Below are positions 51,395-62,200 of a stretch of 64,000 nucleotides of DNA, piece after piece. Source of the DNA: UBA7328 sp002471345 (GTDB lineage Bacteria > Bacteroidota > Bacteroidia > Chitinophagales > Saprospiraceae). The translations under genes and the position numbers were made by a program. The DNA is taken from positions 1 to 64,000 of the forward strand of contig CAXGOB010000007.1 of NCBI GenBank assembly GCA_964011275.1, written 5' to 3'. Below the pieces are notes generated by a model, which saw only the letters and a program-made list of their open reading frames with translations, did no database searches and was not told where the DNA came from. Positions within the stretch are counted from its first letter, which is position 1. Each line of letters begins with the position of its first letter.

Positions 51395-52492
51395 ATGTCA
51401 AAACTAAATGTTGGGGTATTTTTTGGTGGCAAATCTGCCGAGCATGAAATATCTCTTATTTCCGCCCAGAATGTGATTAAATCACTGGACAGAAAAAAAT
51501 ATAATCCAGTTCTAATTGCTATAGATCAAGAAGGTCAATGGTTTTATCAATCTGATGAAGAACTTTTGTTTGTCACTGATGATCCCAAAAAAATCAAAAT
51601 CCTTGATAAAAGTACTCCAGTATTATTATCACCCGTAGCGAATGATCATCGAATAATTCAAATACAAAGTCTAGAAACTTTGGCAAAAATAGATATCATC
51701 TATCCAGTCCTGCATGGTACATATGGAGAAGATGGGGCCATTCAAGGCCTAGCTAAAATGGCCAACCTTCCATGCGTGGGTTGTGGAATTATAGGATCAT
51801 CGGTAGGAATGGATAAGGAAATAATGAAAAGAGTGCTTACTGCAAATGAAATTCAAAATGCACCTTACATCACTATAAGAAGAAATGACAACCCTTATCC
51901 AAGCTATGAAGAAGCAGAAGCGAAATTAGGTAGTGAATTATTTGTAAAACCATCTAACATGGGTTCATCAGTAGGAATAACTCATGTCAAACAAAAGAAT
52001 GAGTATGCAAAAGCATTAGACTATGCTTTTCAATATGACAACAAGATCATTATAGAATCTAGAGTAAAAGGCAGAGAAGTCGAATGTGCAGTTATGGGGA
52101 ATCTTGATCCTAAAGCCTCTATTGTCGGTGAAGTGATCCCAAAAGGTGGCTTCTATTCATATGAATCAAAATATATTGATGAAGATGGAGCAGCCTTAGA
52201 GGTCCCTGCAAAAATCACTCAAGAGGAATTAAAAATGATCCAAGACATATCTATCAAGGCTTTTAAGGTATTAGAGTGTAGAGGTATCACCCGTGTAGAT
52301 ATGTTTTTAACGCCTTCTGGAGCATGTTTTATCAATGAGATTAATACATTGCCCGGCTTTACTAAAATCAGCATGTACCCAACTCTATGGGATATATCAG
52401 GAGTGTCTATCCAAGATCTGGTAGATTTATTAATTAATTATGCCATAGAGGAACACCAAGATTTAGAAAATTTAGAAGTAAAATTTAGTTGA
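51395..52492 (+). CDS. ddl: D-alanine--D-alanine ligase
   Basis: This 365-residue ATP-grasp enzyme has VFFGGKSAEHEISL, the second-substrate loop LHGTYGEDGAIQGL, ATP-binding FVKPSNMGSSVGI, IIESRVKGREVECAVMG and metal-binding FINEINTLPGFT. It makes D-Ala-D-Ala for peptidoglycan. The 3' end overlaps the convergent hutG gene by 8 bases. Confidence 0.95.
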   Translation: MSKLNVGVFFGGKSAEHEISLISAQNVIKSLDRKKYNPVLIAIDQEGQWFYQSDEELLFVTDDPKKIKILDKSTPVLLSPVANDHRIIQIQSLETLAKIDIIYPVLHGTYGEDGAIQGLAKMANLPCVGCGIIGSSVGMDKEIMKRVLTANEIQNAPYITIRRNDNPYPSYEEAEAKLGSELFVKPSNMGSSVGITHVKQKNEYAKALDYAFQYDNKIIIESRVKGREVECAVMGNLDPKASIVGEVIPKGGFYSYESKYIDEDGAALEVPAKITQEELKMIQDISIKAFKVLECRGITRVDMFLTPSGACFINEINTLPGFTKISMYPTLWDISGVSIQDLVDLLINYAIEEHQDLENLEVKFS

Positions 52493-53471
52493 TTGAAAGC
52501 AGACTAGAATTTCTGATATAGAAGTCGATTATTCGTGCAGCCAATTTTGCAGTACAGTTGTTTACATCATATTTTGGATTCATTTCTGCAATATCCATTG
52601 AGACTATTTTGTTTGAATCAATTATTGTTTTGAAAAGGTCAAAGAAGATGTGAGGGCTAAACCCTAAAGGAGAAGGTGCGCTTACTCCTGGGGCATATCC
52701 AGAAGAAAACCCATCCATATCCACAGTCACATATACATAATCTAAATTGTCTAGGAATACTCTGATTTTGTCTTTGACGGATACTAGGTTAGGATCATTA
52801 CAATTTTGACTTAGAATGTATTGAACATTCAGCTCCTTGGCTATTTCAAAAAGGTCCCGAGTATTGCTCTCTTTCTGAATACCGACAGCCAAATAGTTGA
52901 AATCAATGTTATTAGATTGACATAATTCAGCACATTGAAAAAAAGGAGTTCCTGAATTGCCCTGAGTATTTGGTTTTCTTAAATCAAAATGCGCATCAAA
53001 ATTTATAATCCCTACTTTCCTTTTATTTCCAAGAGCAAGTTGTACTCCCTTATAGTGAGCGAAAGCGAGGTCGTGTCCACCACCTAAAACAATAGGACAG
53101 ATTTGCATTTGTATCAATTTCGCTACGAGTCCAGCTGTAAAATGTTGACAATCTTCTAATTGGTCTCCAATACATAGAGTAGATCCTATATCATACAAGC
53201 CAATTCTTTGTACATGAAATGCCAGTTTTGCTAATTCCTTTTTTATAGCACCAGGTCCTTGTACAGCTCCAATTCTTCCAAAATTTCGTTTTACTCCCTC
53301 TTCACATTCATAGCATAACAGTCCAAACGATTTTCCTCCTTCAGGTTTTTTGATTTCCTTTAATTCATTCAGTTGAATAGCCTGATGATAATAAAGAGGA
53401 CCTAATTTGGGATCTGTTTGTCTTCCAGTCCATATTGTAGGATCAGCTTTTTTAAACAACACATCTTTCAT
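52485..53471 (-). CDS. hutG: Formimidoylglutamase (arginase fold), histidine degradation
   Basis: The protein has arginase-family metal motifs VLGGGHDLAFA, INFDAHFDLR and VTVDMDGFSSG, and is about 328 residues from ATG 53469-53471. That start overlaps the hutI stop as ATGA. A TTG seven codons upstream is less likely. It cleaves N-formimidoyl-glutamate to glutamate and formamide, the last step of the hut pathway as encoded here. It is the last gene of the operon. No glutamate formiminotransferase is present, so this is the hydrolytic branch. Confidence 0.9.
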   Translation of the reverse strand: MKDVLFKKADPTIWTGRQTDPKLGPLYYHQAIQLNELKEIKKPEGGKSFGLLCYECEEGVKRNFGRIGAVQGPGAIKKELAKLAFHVQRIGLYDIGSTLCIGDQLEDCQHFTAGLVAKLIQMQICPIVLGGGHDLAFAHYKGVQLALGNKRKVGIINFDAHFDLRKPNTQGNSGTPFFQCAELCQSNNIDFNYLAVGIQKESNTRDLFEIAKELNVQYILSQNCNDPNLVSVKDKIRVFLDNLDYVYVTVDMDGFSSGYAPGVSAPSPLGFSPHIFFDLFKTIIDSNKIVSMDIAEMNPKYDVNNCTAKLAARIIDFYIRNSSLLSIN

Positions 53472-54694
53472 AACATCTCTCCATTTTTCCAAACATAGGA
53501 AGCTTTTAACTCGCCTTGATGATAAAGTATCTGTCTATAATCATGACATTGAAAAGCAACAATGTCAGCTGCATATTTTGAAGCAATTCTACCTCTATCT
53601 TTAATCTTTAATGCACCTGCAGCTCTATAAGTGATACCTGCAAAAACCTCCGCAGCACTCAATTTTTCGTAAGTAGCTAATATTGAGGCCTGAGCCAACA
53701 GGTTCCCTTGAGGCGCACTCCCTGGATTCCAATCACTTGCTATAGCAAGGCTGACTCCTTCATCCAAGAGTTTTCTTGCAGGTAAAAAGTCGCACCCTAT
53801 TCCAATTGATGCACCCGGAAGTCCTACAGCCACGACATCACTTTTGGCCAAGGCACTTATTTCTTTGTTCCCACTTGTTTCAAGATGATCTACACTTACC
53901 GCTCCACATTCTATAGCCAACAAACTCCCTCCTGTATGAAATTGATCTCCATGAATAGTAATATCAAACCCATTTTGCTTTAAATAATTCAAATAGGATT
54001 TGGAGTTATCTCTAGTAAATGCAGACTCCTCAATAAAAATGTCAAATCTTGTACATAAATCATCCCTTTTTATATTGGGCACTAATTCGCTTATTAAGTA
54101 GTCCAAGTAAGACTTCTCATTTGGAAATTCTCTGGGCACAATATGTGCGGCTAGACATGTTGGAATAATGTCTAACTGGTGTCGTGAGTTTGCCTTCTTG
54201 ATTACATTCAACATCTTCATCTCGTCTTTTACAGACAATCCATACCCACTTTTGACTTCTACTGTAGTAATCCCATTTTGTTTAAGCGTTTCTAGCCTTC
54301 CTATCATTCCTAATAAAAGATCCTCTTCTGTAGCCTTTCTGGTATTCTCGACAGTACTCCAAATTCCCCCTCCCCTTTTGGAAATATCGAGGTAACTCAC
54401 TCCAGAATTTCTATCTTCAAAATCAAGAAATCTATTTCCAGCAAAACAAATATGAGTGTGACAATCAATAAAACCAGGTAATGCTACGTACTCTCCGTCT
54501 AAAGGAGTATGGTTTTCGATCTGAGCATCTACATATTCATCATAAGGTCCAACTTCAACTATTGTTTCATTTTTGATTAAAATTCCACCATTTTCCTGGA
54601 TTTTAAGTTCACTATTTTCTATTGGCCCTTTTAAAGGCAAATTTTCCATAGTTACTATTTGTTTAAATGGACCTAGAAGAGTATAAGAAGACAT
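53468..54694 (-). CDS. hutI: Imidazolonepropionase
   Basis: This 408-residue amidohydrolase has the metal ligands in PGFIDCHTHICFAGNR, GGGIWSTVENTRKATEED, TVEVKSGYGLS, HGDQFHTGGS, SVDHLE and ASDWNPGSAPQGN. It hydrolyses imidazolone-5-propionate to formimidoylglutamate. It lies 9 bases downstream of hutU, and its end overlaps the hutG start. Confidence 0.96.
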   Translation of the reverse strand: MSSYTLLGPFKQIVTMENLPLKGPIENSELKIQENGGILIKNETIVEVGPYDEYVDAQIENHTPLDGEYVALPGFIDCHTHICFAGNRFLDFEDRNSGVSYLDISKRGGGIWSTVENTRKATEEDLLLGMIGRLETLKQNGITTVEVKSGYGLSVKDEMKMLNVIKKANSRHQLDIIPTCLAAHIVPREFPNEKSYLDYLISELVPNIKRDDLCTRFDIFIEESAFTRDNSKSYLNYLKQNGFDITIHGDQFHTGGSLLAIECGAVSVDHLETSGNKEISALAKSDVVAVGLPGASIGIGCDFLPARKLLDEGVSLAIASDWNPGSAPQGNLLAQASILATYEKLSAAEVFAGITYRAAGALKIKDRGRIASKYAADIVAFQCHDYRQILYHQGELKASYVWKNGEML

Positions 54695-54703
54695 AATAAT
54701 ATT

Positions 54704-56719
54704 TTAAAATAAGCTACTTAAAAGTTCCTCTTCTACCATTTCAGGCATAGTGACTTTAAGTGAAGAGTTCCTCTCCATTTCTCTTTTTATGGCAAAACTG
54801 GCTTCTTCATTTCTTGCCCAAGAGCGTCGAGCTATTCCATTATTTACATCAAAAAAGAGCATCGATTCCAATTTTCTTTGTGCTTCGTCACTTCCATCTA
54901 ATAAAAGACCAAATCCTCCATTCATGACTTCTCCCCATCCTACTCCACCACCATTATGAATAGATATCCAACTTGCTCCTCTGAAACTATCTCCAATCAC
55001 ACTATGGATAGACATATCTGCTGTATACTTACTCCCATCATAAATATTAGCTGTCTCTCTATAAGGAGAATCAGTACCACCCGTATCATGATGATCTCGA
55101 CCTAGTACAATAGGTTCAGATACTACTCCAGATTTAATGGCATCATTAAAAGCAGAAGCAATCTTGATTCTACCTTCTGAATCTGCATATAGAATTCGTG
55201 CTTTTGATCCAACGACGAGATTGTTTTTATCAGCCTCTTTTATCCATTTAATATTATCACTGAGTTGCTGGGTTATTTCATCAGGAGCATCTTTCTTGAT
55301 CTCCTCAAGTACCTCAGCCGCTATTTGATCAGTCTTTTGAAGATCTTCTAAATTTCCTGAAGTACAAACCCATCTAAAAGGTCCGAATCCATAGTCAAAA
55401 CACATTGGTCCTAAAATATCTTCTACATAAGAAGGAAAAACAAATCCTTCCTCATTTTCATCCATTATTTCTGCTCCTGACCTAGAGGCCTCTAATAAAA
55501 ATGCATTTCCATAATCAAAGAAATAGGTACCTAGTTTAGCATGTTTTAGGACTGAAGCTGCATGCCTCTTCAGTCCTTTTTGAACTTCTTTTTTAAATGA
55601 ACTTGGATCCTCCTTAATCATAGAATTCGCATCATCATAAGACATACCCACAGGATAATACCCACCAGACCAAGGGTTATGAAGGGATGTTTGATCTGAT
55701 CCAACATGAATATATATATTATGATCATAGAAGTATTCCCATACATCCACTACATTACCTATAAATGCTAATGAGACCACTTCCAATTCATCCTTTGCCT
55801 TTCTTACTCTTTTTGCCAATAATTCTATATCAGAAAATAGTTCGTCTACCCATCCTTGCTCATGTCTTTTTTTAGCAGCTTGCTCATTCACCTCTGCACA
55901 AACAGTAATACACTCTACTATATTTCCCGCTTTGGGTTGTGCTCCACTCATTCCTCCTAAGCCTGCTGTTAAAAACACTTTACCTTTAGGACTGTCTCCT
56001 TTATCCAAAATTTTTCTGAAGGCATTCATTACAGTAATAGTCGTGCCATGTACTATACCTTGAGGACCAATATACATAAAAGAGCCAGCCGTCATCTGTC
56101 CATACTGAGTAACCCCAAGAGCATTGTACTTCTCCCAGTCATCTGAACTGGAGTAGTTAGGGATCATCAAACCATTAGTAATTACAACTCTAGGTGCGTC
56201 TTTATTAGAAGGAAATAATCCCATTGGATGGCCAGAATACATGTGAAGAGTTTGATCTTCTTTCATTTCTGACAAATATTTCATAGTCAATAAGTATTGA
56301 GCCCAATTCTGGAATACGGACCCATTACCACCATATGTGATCAATTCCTCAGGATGCTGTGCAATTTTCGGGTCGAGATTGTTCTGGATCATCAACATAA
56401 TTGCTCCCGCAATCTGATTTTGTGCAGGGTATTCAGATAATGGCCTCGCATACAACTCATATTTTGGCTTGAATCGGTACATATAAATTCTTCCAAAAGC
56501 CTTCAATTCTTCAGCAAATTCATTTGCCAATACAGGATGCCAATCTGAAGGAAAATATCTCAATGCATTTTTTATTGCAAGTCGTTTTTCATGACCGTTT
56601 AAAATATCCTTCCTTTTTGGAGCTCGATTCATATGCTCATCAGGTTGTCTTTTAGGAGGTAATTCGGATGGAATTCCAGCTCTAATTTGATCGGCAAATG
56701 AAGTAAAATTATTAGTCAT
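54704..56719 (-). CDS. hutU: Urocanate hydratase
   Basis: This 671-residue protein has the urocanase NAD-binding and active-site segments: MYSGHPMGLFPS, LTAGLGGMSGAQPKAGNIVE, GYYPVGMSYDDANSM, and the catalytic Cys-containing GFGPFRWVCTSG. The late segment ASWISIHNGGGVGWGEVMNGGFGLLLDG is typical of urocanase. It is longer than the roughly 555-residue enterobacterial enzyme, having an extended N-terminus and insert typical of the 660-680 residue group. It converts urocanate to imidazolone propionate. Confidence 0.95.
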   Translation of the reverse strand: MTNNFTSFADQIRAGIPSELPPKRQPDEHMNRAPKRKDILNGHEKRLAIKNALRYFPSDWHPVLANEFAEELKAFGRIYMYRFKPKYELYARPLSEYPAQNQIAGAIMLMIQNNLDPKIAQHPEELITYGGNGSVFQNWAQYLLTMKYLSEMKEDQTLHMYSGHPMGLFPSNKDAPRVVITNGLMIPNYSSSDDWEKYNALGVTQYGQMTAGSFMYIGPQGIVHGTTITVMNAFRKILDKGDSPKGKVFLTAGLGGMSGAQPKAGNIVECITVCAEVNEQAAKKRHEQGWVDELFSDIELLAKRVRKAKDELEVVSLAFIGNVVDVWEYFYDHNIYIHVGSDQTSLHNPWSGGYYPVGMSYDDANSMIKEDPSSFKKEVQKGLKRHAASVLKHAKLGTYFFDYGNAFLLEASRSGAEIMDENEEGFVFPSYVEDILGPMCFDYGFGPFRWVCTSGNLEDLQKTDQIAAEVLEEIKKDAPDEITQQLSDNIKWIKEADKNNLVVGSKARILYADSEGRIKIASAFNDAIKSGVVSEPIVLGRDHHDTGGTDSPYRETANIYDGSKYTADMSIHSVIGDSFRGASWISIHNGGGVGWGEVMNGGFGLLLDGSDEAQRKLESMLFFDVNNGIARRSWARNEEASFAIKREMERNSSLKVTMPEMVEEELLSSLF

Positions 56720-56728
56720 TTTCTCTTG

Positions 56729-58267
56729 TTAATATCTTTCAAAAACATCGCAATGTTTCCCATCTGAAAAATGAGAAATCTCTAACAGTTCCTTGCTTTT
56801 AATAATAGAAATAGCTTCTTTGATATCCTTTGCAAATATCCTGTCCTCTGTAACATGATCGATTCTTGATCTTATAACATTATGAACTGAATCTAAAATT
56901 TTGCTTGACTTTAGAGGTCTTTTAAAGTCCATAGCCTGAGCTGCACAAAGCATCTCAATAGCCAGTATTTTCTCAATATTATTTGCCACTTTCAGTGCTT
57001 TTCTACAGCCTATCGAACCCATACTTACATGATCCTCTTGGCCTAATGAGGTCGGTATGCTGTCAGCACTTGCAGGCATACAATTGTTTTTATTTTCACT
57101 TGCAAGAGCGGCCGATGTATATTGCAATATCATAAAACCTGAATTCAGTCCTGTAGACTCCATGAGAAGTTTAGGAGTCTCTGGATACTTCCCTTCAAGG
57201 GAAAGATAGATTCGTCTATCAGATATATTTCCAATCTCTGATAAAGCAAGACAAGCATAATCTATAGGGAGAGCTAATGGCTGACCGTGGAAATTACCAC
57301 CGCTTATAGTAAGTCCATTTTCAAAAACAATAGGATTATCTGTTACTGAATTAAGTTCTATTTCTACGGCTTCCTTTAAATGCAACCAAGCTGATCTGGA
57401 ACTCCCATGCACCTGAGGAACACATCTCAAAGAATATGGATCCTGAACTCTATTGCAACCCAAATGCGATTCTGACATTTGTGAACCTTTTAAAAAGTGA
57501 TTTACTCTTTCTGCTACGTGGATATTTCCTTTAAATGGACGAACACTATGAAGTTCCCGATGAAATGGCATTTTGGATGCAAGTAATCCCTCTATCATCA
57601 TGGCCGCTGTTACATCTACATGAGAAAGGCAACTATACATCTGATCCACTAAAAATACGGAATGAGCCAAAATAAACTGAGTACCATTAGTAAGAGCTAA
57701 TCCTGCCTTTGGAGACAGTTCTACGGGTTCAAGACTAAATTTGGTAAGAACCTCTCTTGTAGGTGATATTTTTCCTTTATATAAAACTTCACCTTCATTG
57801 ATAAGTGGTAAAAACAGGTGCGACAAGGGAGCTAAATCTCCTGAAGCACCAACAGAACCTTGCTCTGGAACGATAGCAATGACATCATTCTCAATATGCC
57901 AAATAATCCTTTTTATAATCTGAGGTGATATACCAGAGAATCCCTGAGCCAGTGAATGAACTTTCAGGATTAGCATCAATTTTGATAACTCCTTCTTGAT
58001 AGGTTCGCCTACTCCCACACTATGACTTAGCAACAGATTCCGCTGTAAAATAGAAGTGTTTTCCTTAGTTATTTTAGAACTACATAAAGGACCAAATCCG
58101 GTATTAATCCCATAAACCACCTCCTCTCCATCAGCAATGGAAAGGACGCGCTGATGGCACTCAATTATCTTCTTGACTGCTTCTGAATTTAATTGAGCTT
58201 GAAGAGAGCCATCTAAAATTGATAAGGCTTTAGTTACTGTAAGATGATCTATTCCGTAATTAAACAT
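56729..58267 (-). CDS. hutH: Histidine ammonia-lyase
   Basis: This 512-residue protein has the MIO-forming Ala-Ser-Gly in PEQGSVGASGDLAPLSHL, YGINTGFGPL at the N-terminus, LTNGTQFILAH, RVQDPYSLRCVPQVHGSSR and QEDHVSMGS. It converts histidine to urocanate. It is the first gene of the hutHUIG operon (9-base gaps) and diverges from the LysR gene, which probably regulates it. Confidence 0.96.
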   Translation of the reverse strand: MFNYGIDHLTVTKALSILDGSLQAQLNSEAVKKIIECHQRVLSIADGEEVVYGINTGFGPLCSSKITKENTSILQRNLLLSHSVGVGEPIKKELSKLMLILKVHSLAQGFSGISPQIIKRIIWHIENDVIAIVPEQGSVGASGDLAPLSHLFLPLINEGEVLYKGKISPTREVLTKFSLEPVELSPKAGLALTNGTQFILAHSVFLVDQMYSCLSHVDVTAAMMIEGLLASKMPFHRELHSVRPFKGNIHVAERVNHFLKGSQMSESHLGCNRVQDPYSLRCVPQVHGSSRSAWLHLKEAVEIELNSVTDNPIVFENGLTISGGNFHGQPLALPIDYACLALSEIGNISDRRIYLSLEGKYPETPKLLMESTGLNSGFMILQYTSAALASENKNNCMPASADSIPTSLGQEDHVSMGSIGCRKALKVANNIEKILAIEMLCAAQAMDFKRPLKSSKILDSVHNVIRSRIDHVTEDRIFAKDIKEAISIIKSKELLEISHFSDGKHCDVFERY

Positions 58268-58341
58268 ATTTCAAAATCTGAATCACAATTTCGCCATATA
58301 TTTAATAACTAATAATACCATTTATTCACAATTTAATAACC
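58268..58341. promoter_or_regulatory. Divergent hut-LysR regulatory region with a direct repeat
   Basis: The 74-base spacer holds two exact copies of TCACAATTT, at 58283-58291 and 58326-58334. Their start-to-start distance of 43 bases is about four helical turns, so both would face the same side of the DNA. An imperfect inverted repeat AATAA-TACCA-TTTATT lies between. This layout would suit tetrameric binding by the LysR-type regulator encoded next to it. Confidence 0.45.
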
Positions 58342-59241
58342 ATGAGCTATCAATTAGGCCTAAGACAACTTCAGTATTTTCTGACTGTCGCAGAGACTCT
58401 TCATTTCAGAAAAGCTTCAGAGATCCTATATATATCACAACCAGGGCTCAGTAAACAAATAGAAAAATTGGAAAATGAATTGGGTGTCAAATTGTTGGAA
58501 AGAGACAATAGAAATGTAAAAATCACCGAGGCTGGTCAATATTTAAAAAATGAATTGGGAAATAGCCTAAAAAATATAGCGGATATTCTCACTCATACCA
58601 AACTGATACATGATGGAAAGGCAGGAATAATCAGAATTGGCTATGTAGGATCAGCTATGAGAAATGTAATACCAGATCTTATGATTAGATTTCGGAAAAA
58701 GCATCCATCCATTCGGTTCAGCCTTAAAGAAATGGACAACGAATCTCAAATAAAAGATCTGCTTTCCCAAGAAATTGACTTAGGGTTTGTAAGAATAGAT
58801 AAAGTTCCAAGTGAGTTAACCCTTCGGCCAATCATTCAAGATTCATTTTCAATAGTACTCCCGAAAAACCATCCGTTGGATCAGAAAACATTTAAATCTC
58901 TGTTCCAATTGAAGAACGAGGATTTTATTCTATTTAATAAAGATTATAGTCCAAATTATTATGAAAAAATTATAAGTCTTTTTGATCAAGCAGGATTCGA
59001 ACCATTAATATCACACACTACTGTTCATGCTTTTTCAATATTTAAATTAGTTGAAAATGGATTTGGCATTTCGATTGTCCCGACATCACTTCAAGAAGGA
59101 TACAATCTTGATATTAAATTTTTAGAACTTTCTGATGTCTCACAACGTGCAGTTCTGTCCCTTGTTTGGAATTCTAAAAACAGCAATCCTGTGAGAAAAG
59201 AGATTTTGAATTACATACCTATAAACGATAAAGCCCTATGA
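58342..59241 (+). CDS. LysR-family regulator, probable hut operon activator
   Basis: This 299-residue protein has a LysR winged-helix N-terminus (LRQLQYFLTVAETLHFRKASEILYISQPGLSKQIEKLENELGVKLLER) and a periplasmic-binding-like effector domain of the OxyR/BenM type (IIRIGYVGSAMRNVIPDLMIRFRKKHPSIRFSL). It diverges from hutH across 74 bases. Urocanate or histidine as effector is inference. The last codons and stop overlap the terminator hairpin. Confidence 0.87.
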   Translation: MSYQLGLRQLQYFLTVAETLHFRKASEILYISQPGLSKQIEKLENELGVKLLERDNRNVKITEAGQYLKNELGNSLKNIADILTHTKLIHDGKAGIIRIGYVGSAMRNVIPDLMIRFRKKHPSIRFSLKEMDNESQIKDLLSQEIDLGFVRIDKVPSELTLRPIIQDSFSIVLPKNHPLDQKTFKSLFQLKNEDFILFNKDYSPNYYEKIISLFDQAGFEPLISHTTVHAFSIFKLVENGFGISIVPTSLQEGYNLDIKFLELSDVSQRAVLSLVWNSKNSNPVRKEILNYIPINDKAL

Positions 59242-59263
59242 CCGGTCGAAGATCATAGGGCTT
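59231..59263 (-). terminator. Bidirectional hairpin between LysR and the giant secreted protein
   Basis: AAGCCCTATGA and TCATAGGGCTT form an 11-bp stem with an 11-base loop. The LysR stop codon TGA lies in the left arm. The minus strand is followed by TTATCGTTTAT and serves the giant secreted protein. Confidence 0.72.
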
Positions 59264-59287
59264 ATCAAGGTCGAAATAAAATTAAAT

Positions 59288-62200
59288 TTAATGCATCATT
59301 ACGGCTCTCTTTATGAGTCGTGAAACTTTGTTTTGGATTGAAATGAAAATAATTCCATCTGAAGTGTTGAGCTCATTTTGAGAAATTACAAATACATTAC
59401 TACCTTCTCCAGCAAAAGCCTTTTGTGAGTAAAGAATTCTACCATCTGTAGCCAGTATCTCTATCTCTACATTACCGGTAGATTCCGTTTCATAAATCAG
59501 TCTTGCGTTAGATTCTATCGGATTAGGAGATATGGTAAGACTTGTATGTTTAGCTATGCTCTCGAAATGTAAATTAATATTTTGTTCTTCTAATTCTGAA
59601 GAGATAGTCCTAGATGGTGCATTTGATCGTAAACTTATCATTTCGCTTATTAGACCATCAGAGTGAGCCTTAAAGACTAAATTGATCTCATAATCTCTGG
59701 CAGTAGCATAAGCTAAAATCGCAAGGTTTCCGCTACTTGCTAAGTCATCAACAGAAGTCACAGAAGCATTTCCGAAAGCAGATTTTTCATCAACAAATTC
59801 CAATGAATTCCTATCCACAGAAAAGTTCAACAACATTGCTTCGGCATCTTTGAAATCTTCAGAATTGAAACTAAGGATCACTTCTTCACCTTTTTGTACT
59901 TGCTGATCAGATTTAAAAACATCTACACCTTTGCTTCTTACAAAGGTGGCTTGAAAACCTCTATAATCCGCTGAGAAATCAAAATCACCCATTTTCACAC
60001 CAGTAAAGTTTTGAAATCTATCTAAATCGGCCATATTGACCAATGCAGATTCAGGATGATCTAACACTTCTGAATGCCTAGCAAATTCTGGAACTACTGG
60101 CATATTAAAATTATCAGGTATAAATCTCCACGATCTTGGCATTTCTCCATCTATTAACATGCCCATCATAAATCGAACAAGAACTTGCTCATCTCTTATA
60201 GTAAGTTGACCATTTCCATCCAGGTCAGCAGCTATGTACTGATAAGGATTATTAAATGAAGTCACAAAATTAAGGTGCCTGCTTAGCATTAAAACATCTA
60301 TCATTGAGATTCCATTTCCACTTCTATCATCAAATGATGGACTGATGATGTAAGATTCTTTATCACCTACAAAGAGCTGATAATCACCTCTTTCATTCGT
60401 TGTAGAAACCACGTTTTGCTCTTCGCTGACTTCAACATGAACTGTCGGCAAAGCCAGTCCTTTCACCGTACTTATATTTCCTGTTATAAGATTATTTCCT
60501 ACCTCATTCACTGTCATCGTGCCATTAGAAATACTAAGAGGAATAGGAATGTTATCAGCATCATTGAGTTCAATGACTAACTCTGATCCATTGATATTAA
60601 TAGTATCATCAATAGTGATTGGAAATGTTCCGTCACCAGCTGCATTAATCGCTATACAAACTTCTACTAAAGCAGTAGAATCCATTAAGTCGAACATAGA
60701 ACTGTCTTCCACTGCCCAACTTATTATTCTAGCATTTGATGTATCTCCTTCTACGGCAGTTAAAAACTCAGCTGAAGAAGTGAAGTTACCCGGACCAAAT
60801 CCAACATTTTGTACTGAAGTGATTTTGGCTAAGTTATTATTCACTCTTACTGTAAACATTGTAGACCCAATTGATCTTACACCTACGACTCCTACTTCAA
60901 CACAAACTGTATCGCCTACAGCACCTTCTCCATTTCCTACATAAATGCTTCCAGATCCTACGCCAACACATTCACAATCAGAATTTATGGCATCATTTGA
61001 AGTATTTGGGTTACCATCATCACAAGCATCACCTATAGTGAATACTTGAGTCGAATCAAAAGGTGTACAATCTGTAGCATCCGGCACACCATCATTATCA
61101 TTGTCCTGATCACAAGAGTTTCCGAGACCATCTCCATCAAAATCTATTTGATCTTGATTAGCAATAAGAGGGCAATTATCAACGGCATCATCTACACCAT
61201 CATCATCAGCATCGCTGCCAGAACCTTTACACTGACAATCTTCCCGTATAATGTCATTACTAGTCTCTGCATTTCCATCATTACAAGAATCTCCAGGCTT
61301 AGTTGAATTTTGAGGATCTTCTGGTGCACAATCATCAGCATTTGCTACTCCGTCACCATCCATATCGTCGTCACACTCATTTCCAATACCATCTTGGTCC
61401 AAATCTGCTTGGTCGGCATTTGGCATACCTGGACAATTATCTAAGGCATCTGTTATTCCATCTCCATCAGAGTCTCCTTGACCACTACACTCACAATTTG
61501 CATTGATTGCATCTCCAGTTGTATTCTCATTTCCATCATCACATACATCTCCTATTTTAAATGATCTGGAAGAATCAATAGGGAAACAATCAAATGTATC
61601 CATCACGCCATCTCCATCATCATCTATATCACAAGCATCTCCTTCTCCATCACCGTCTGTATCTACTTGATCATCATTTGCATCATCAGGACAATTATCC
61701 GAATCATTAACCACTCCATCACTATCTCTGTCATCTGAATCATCTCCCTCGCATTCACAATTGGCATTTATTCGGTCATTAGAGGTATTTGCATTTCCAT
61801 CATTACATACATCTCCGATTGTAACTGCGATTGATGCATCTAAAGGAGCGCAATCCAGAACATCCAAAACTCCGTCGTTATCATCATCTCCATCACATGC
61901 ATCACCTAAATCATCATTATCATTGTTAGCTTGGTCTGCATTTGCATCTTCAGGGCAATTATCATTACTATCTGCCCTGCCATCACTATCACTATCTACG
62001 AATTCTGCTTCGCAATTAACAGACAAGGTGAATTCGGAGTCAGCATTTTTAAACAAAGCATCTACAATGACATATACTACCTTTCCCTGCTCTAAGTCCA
62101 CAGTAATTGCATCATCTACATTGCCAATTTTTGCGCTATATCCTATACAAGTTTTGCCATCACTACAATTCTCAACTAAAAATAAGTCCAAATTCCCTTC

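Noticed and set aside
60519..60944. 141-codon plus-strand frame
   Set aside because: It is a shadow of the cohesin-like region of the giant gene, with no domain.
60960..62015. Regular DNA repetition that might suggest a CRISPR array or minisatellite
   Set aside because: The repetition is at the protein level (TSP3 units of about 85 codons); no short identical repeat with unique spacers is present.
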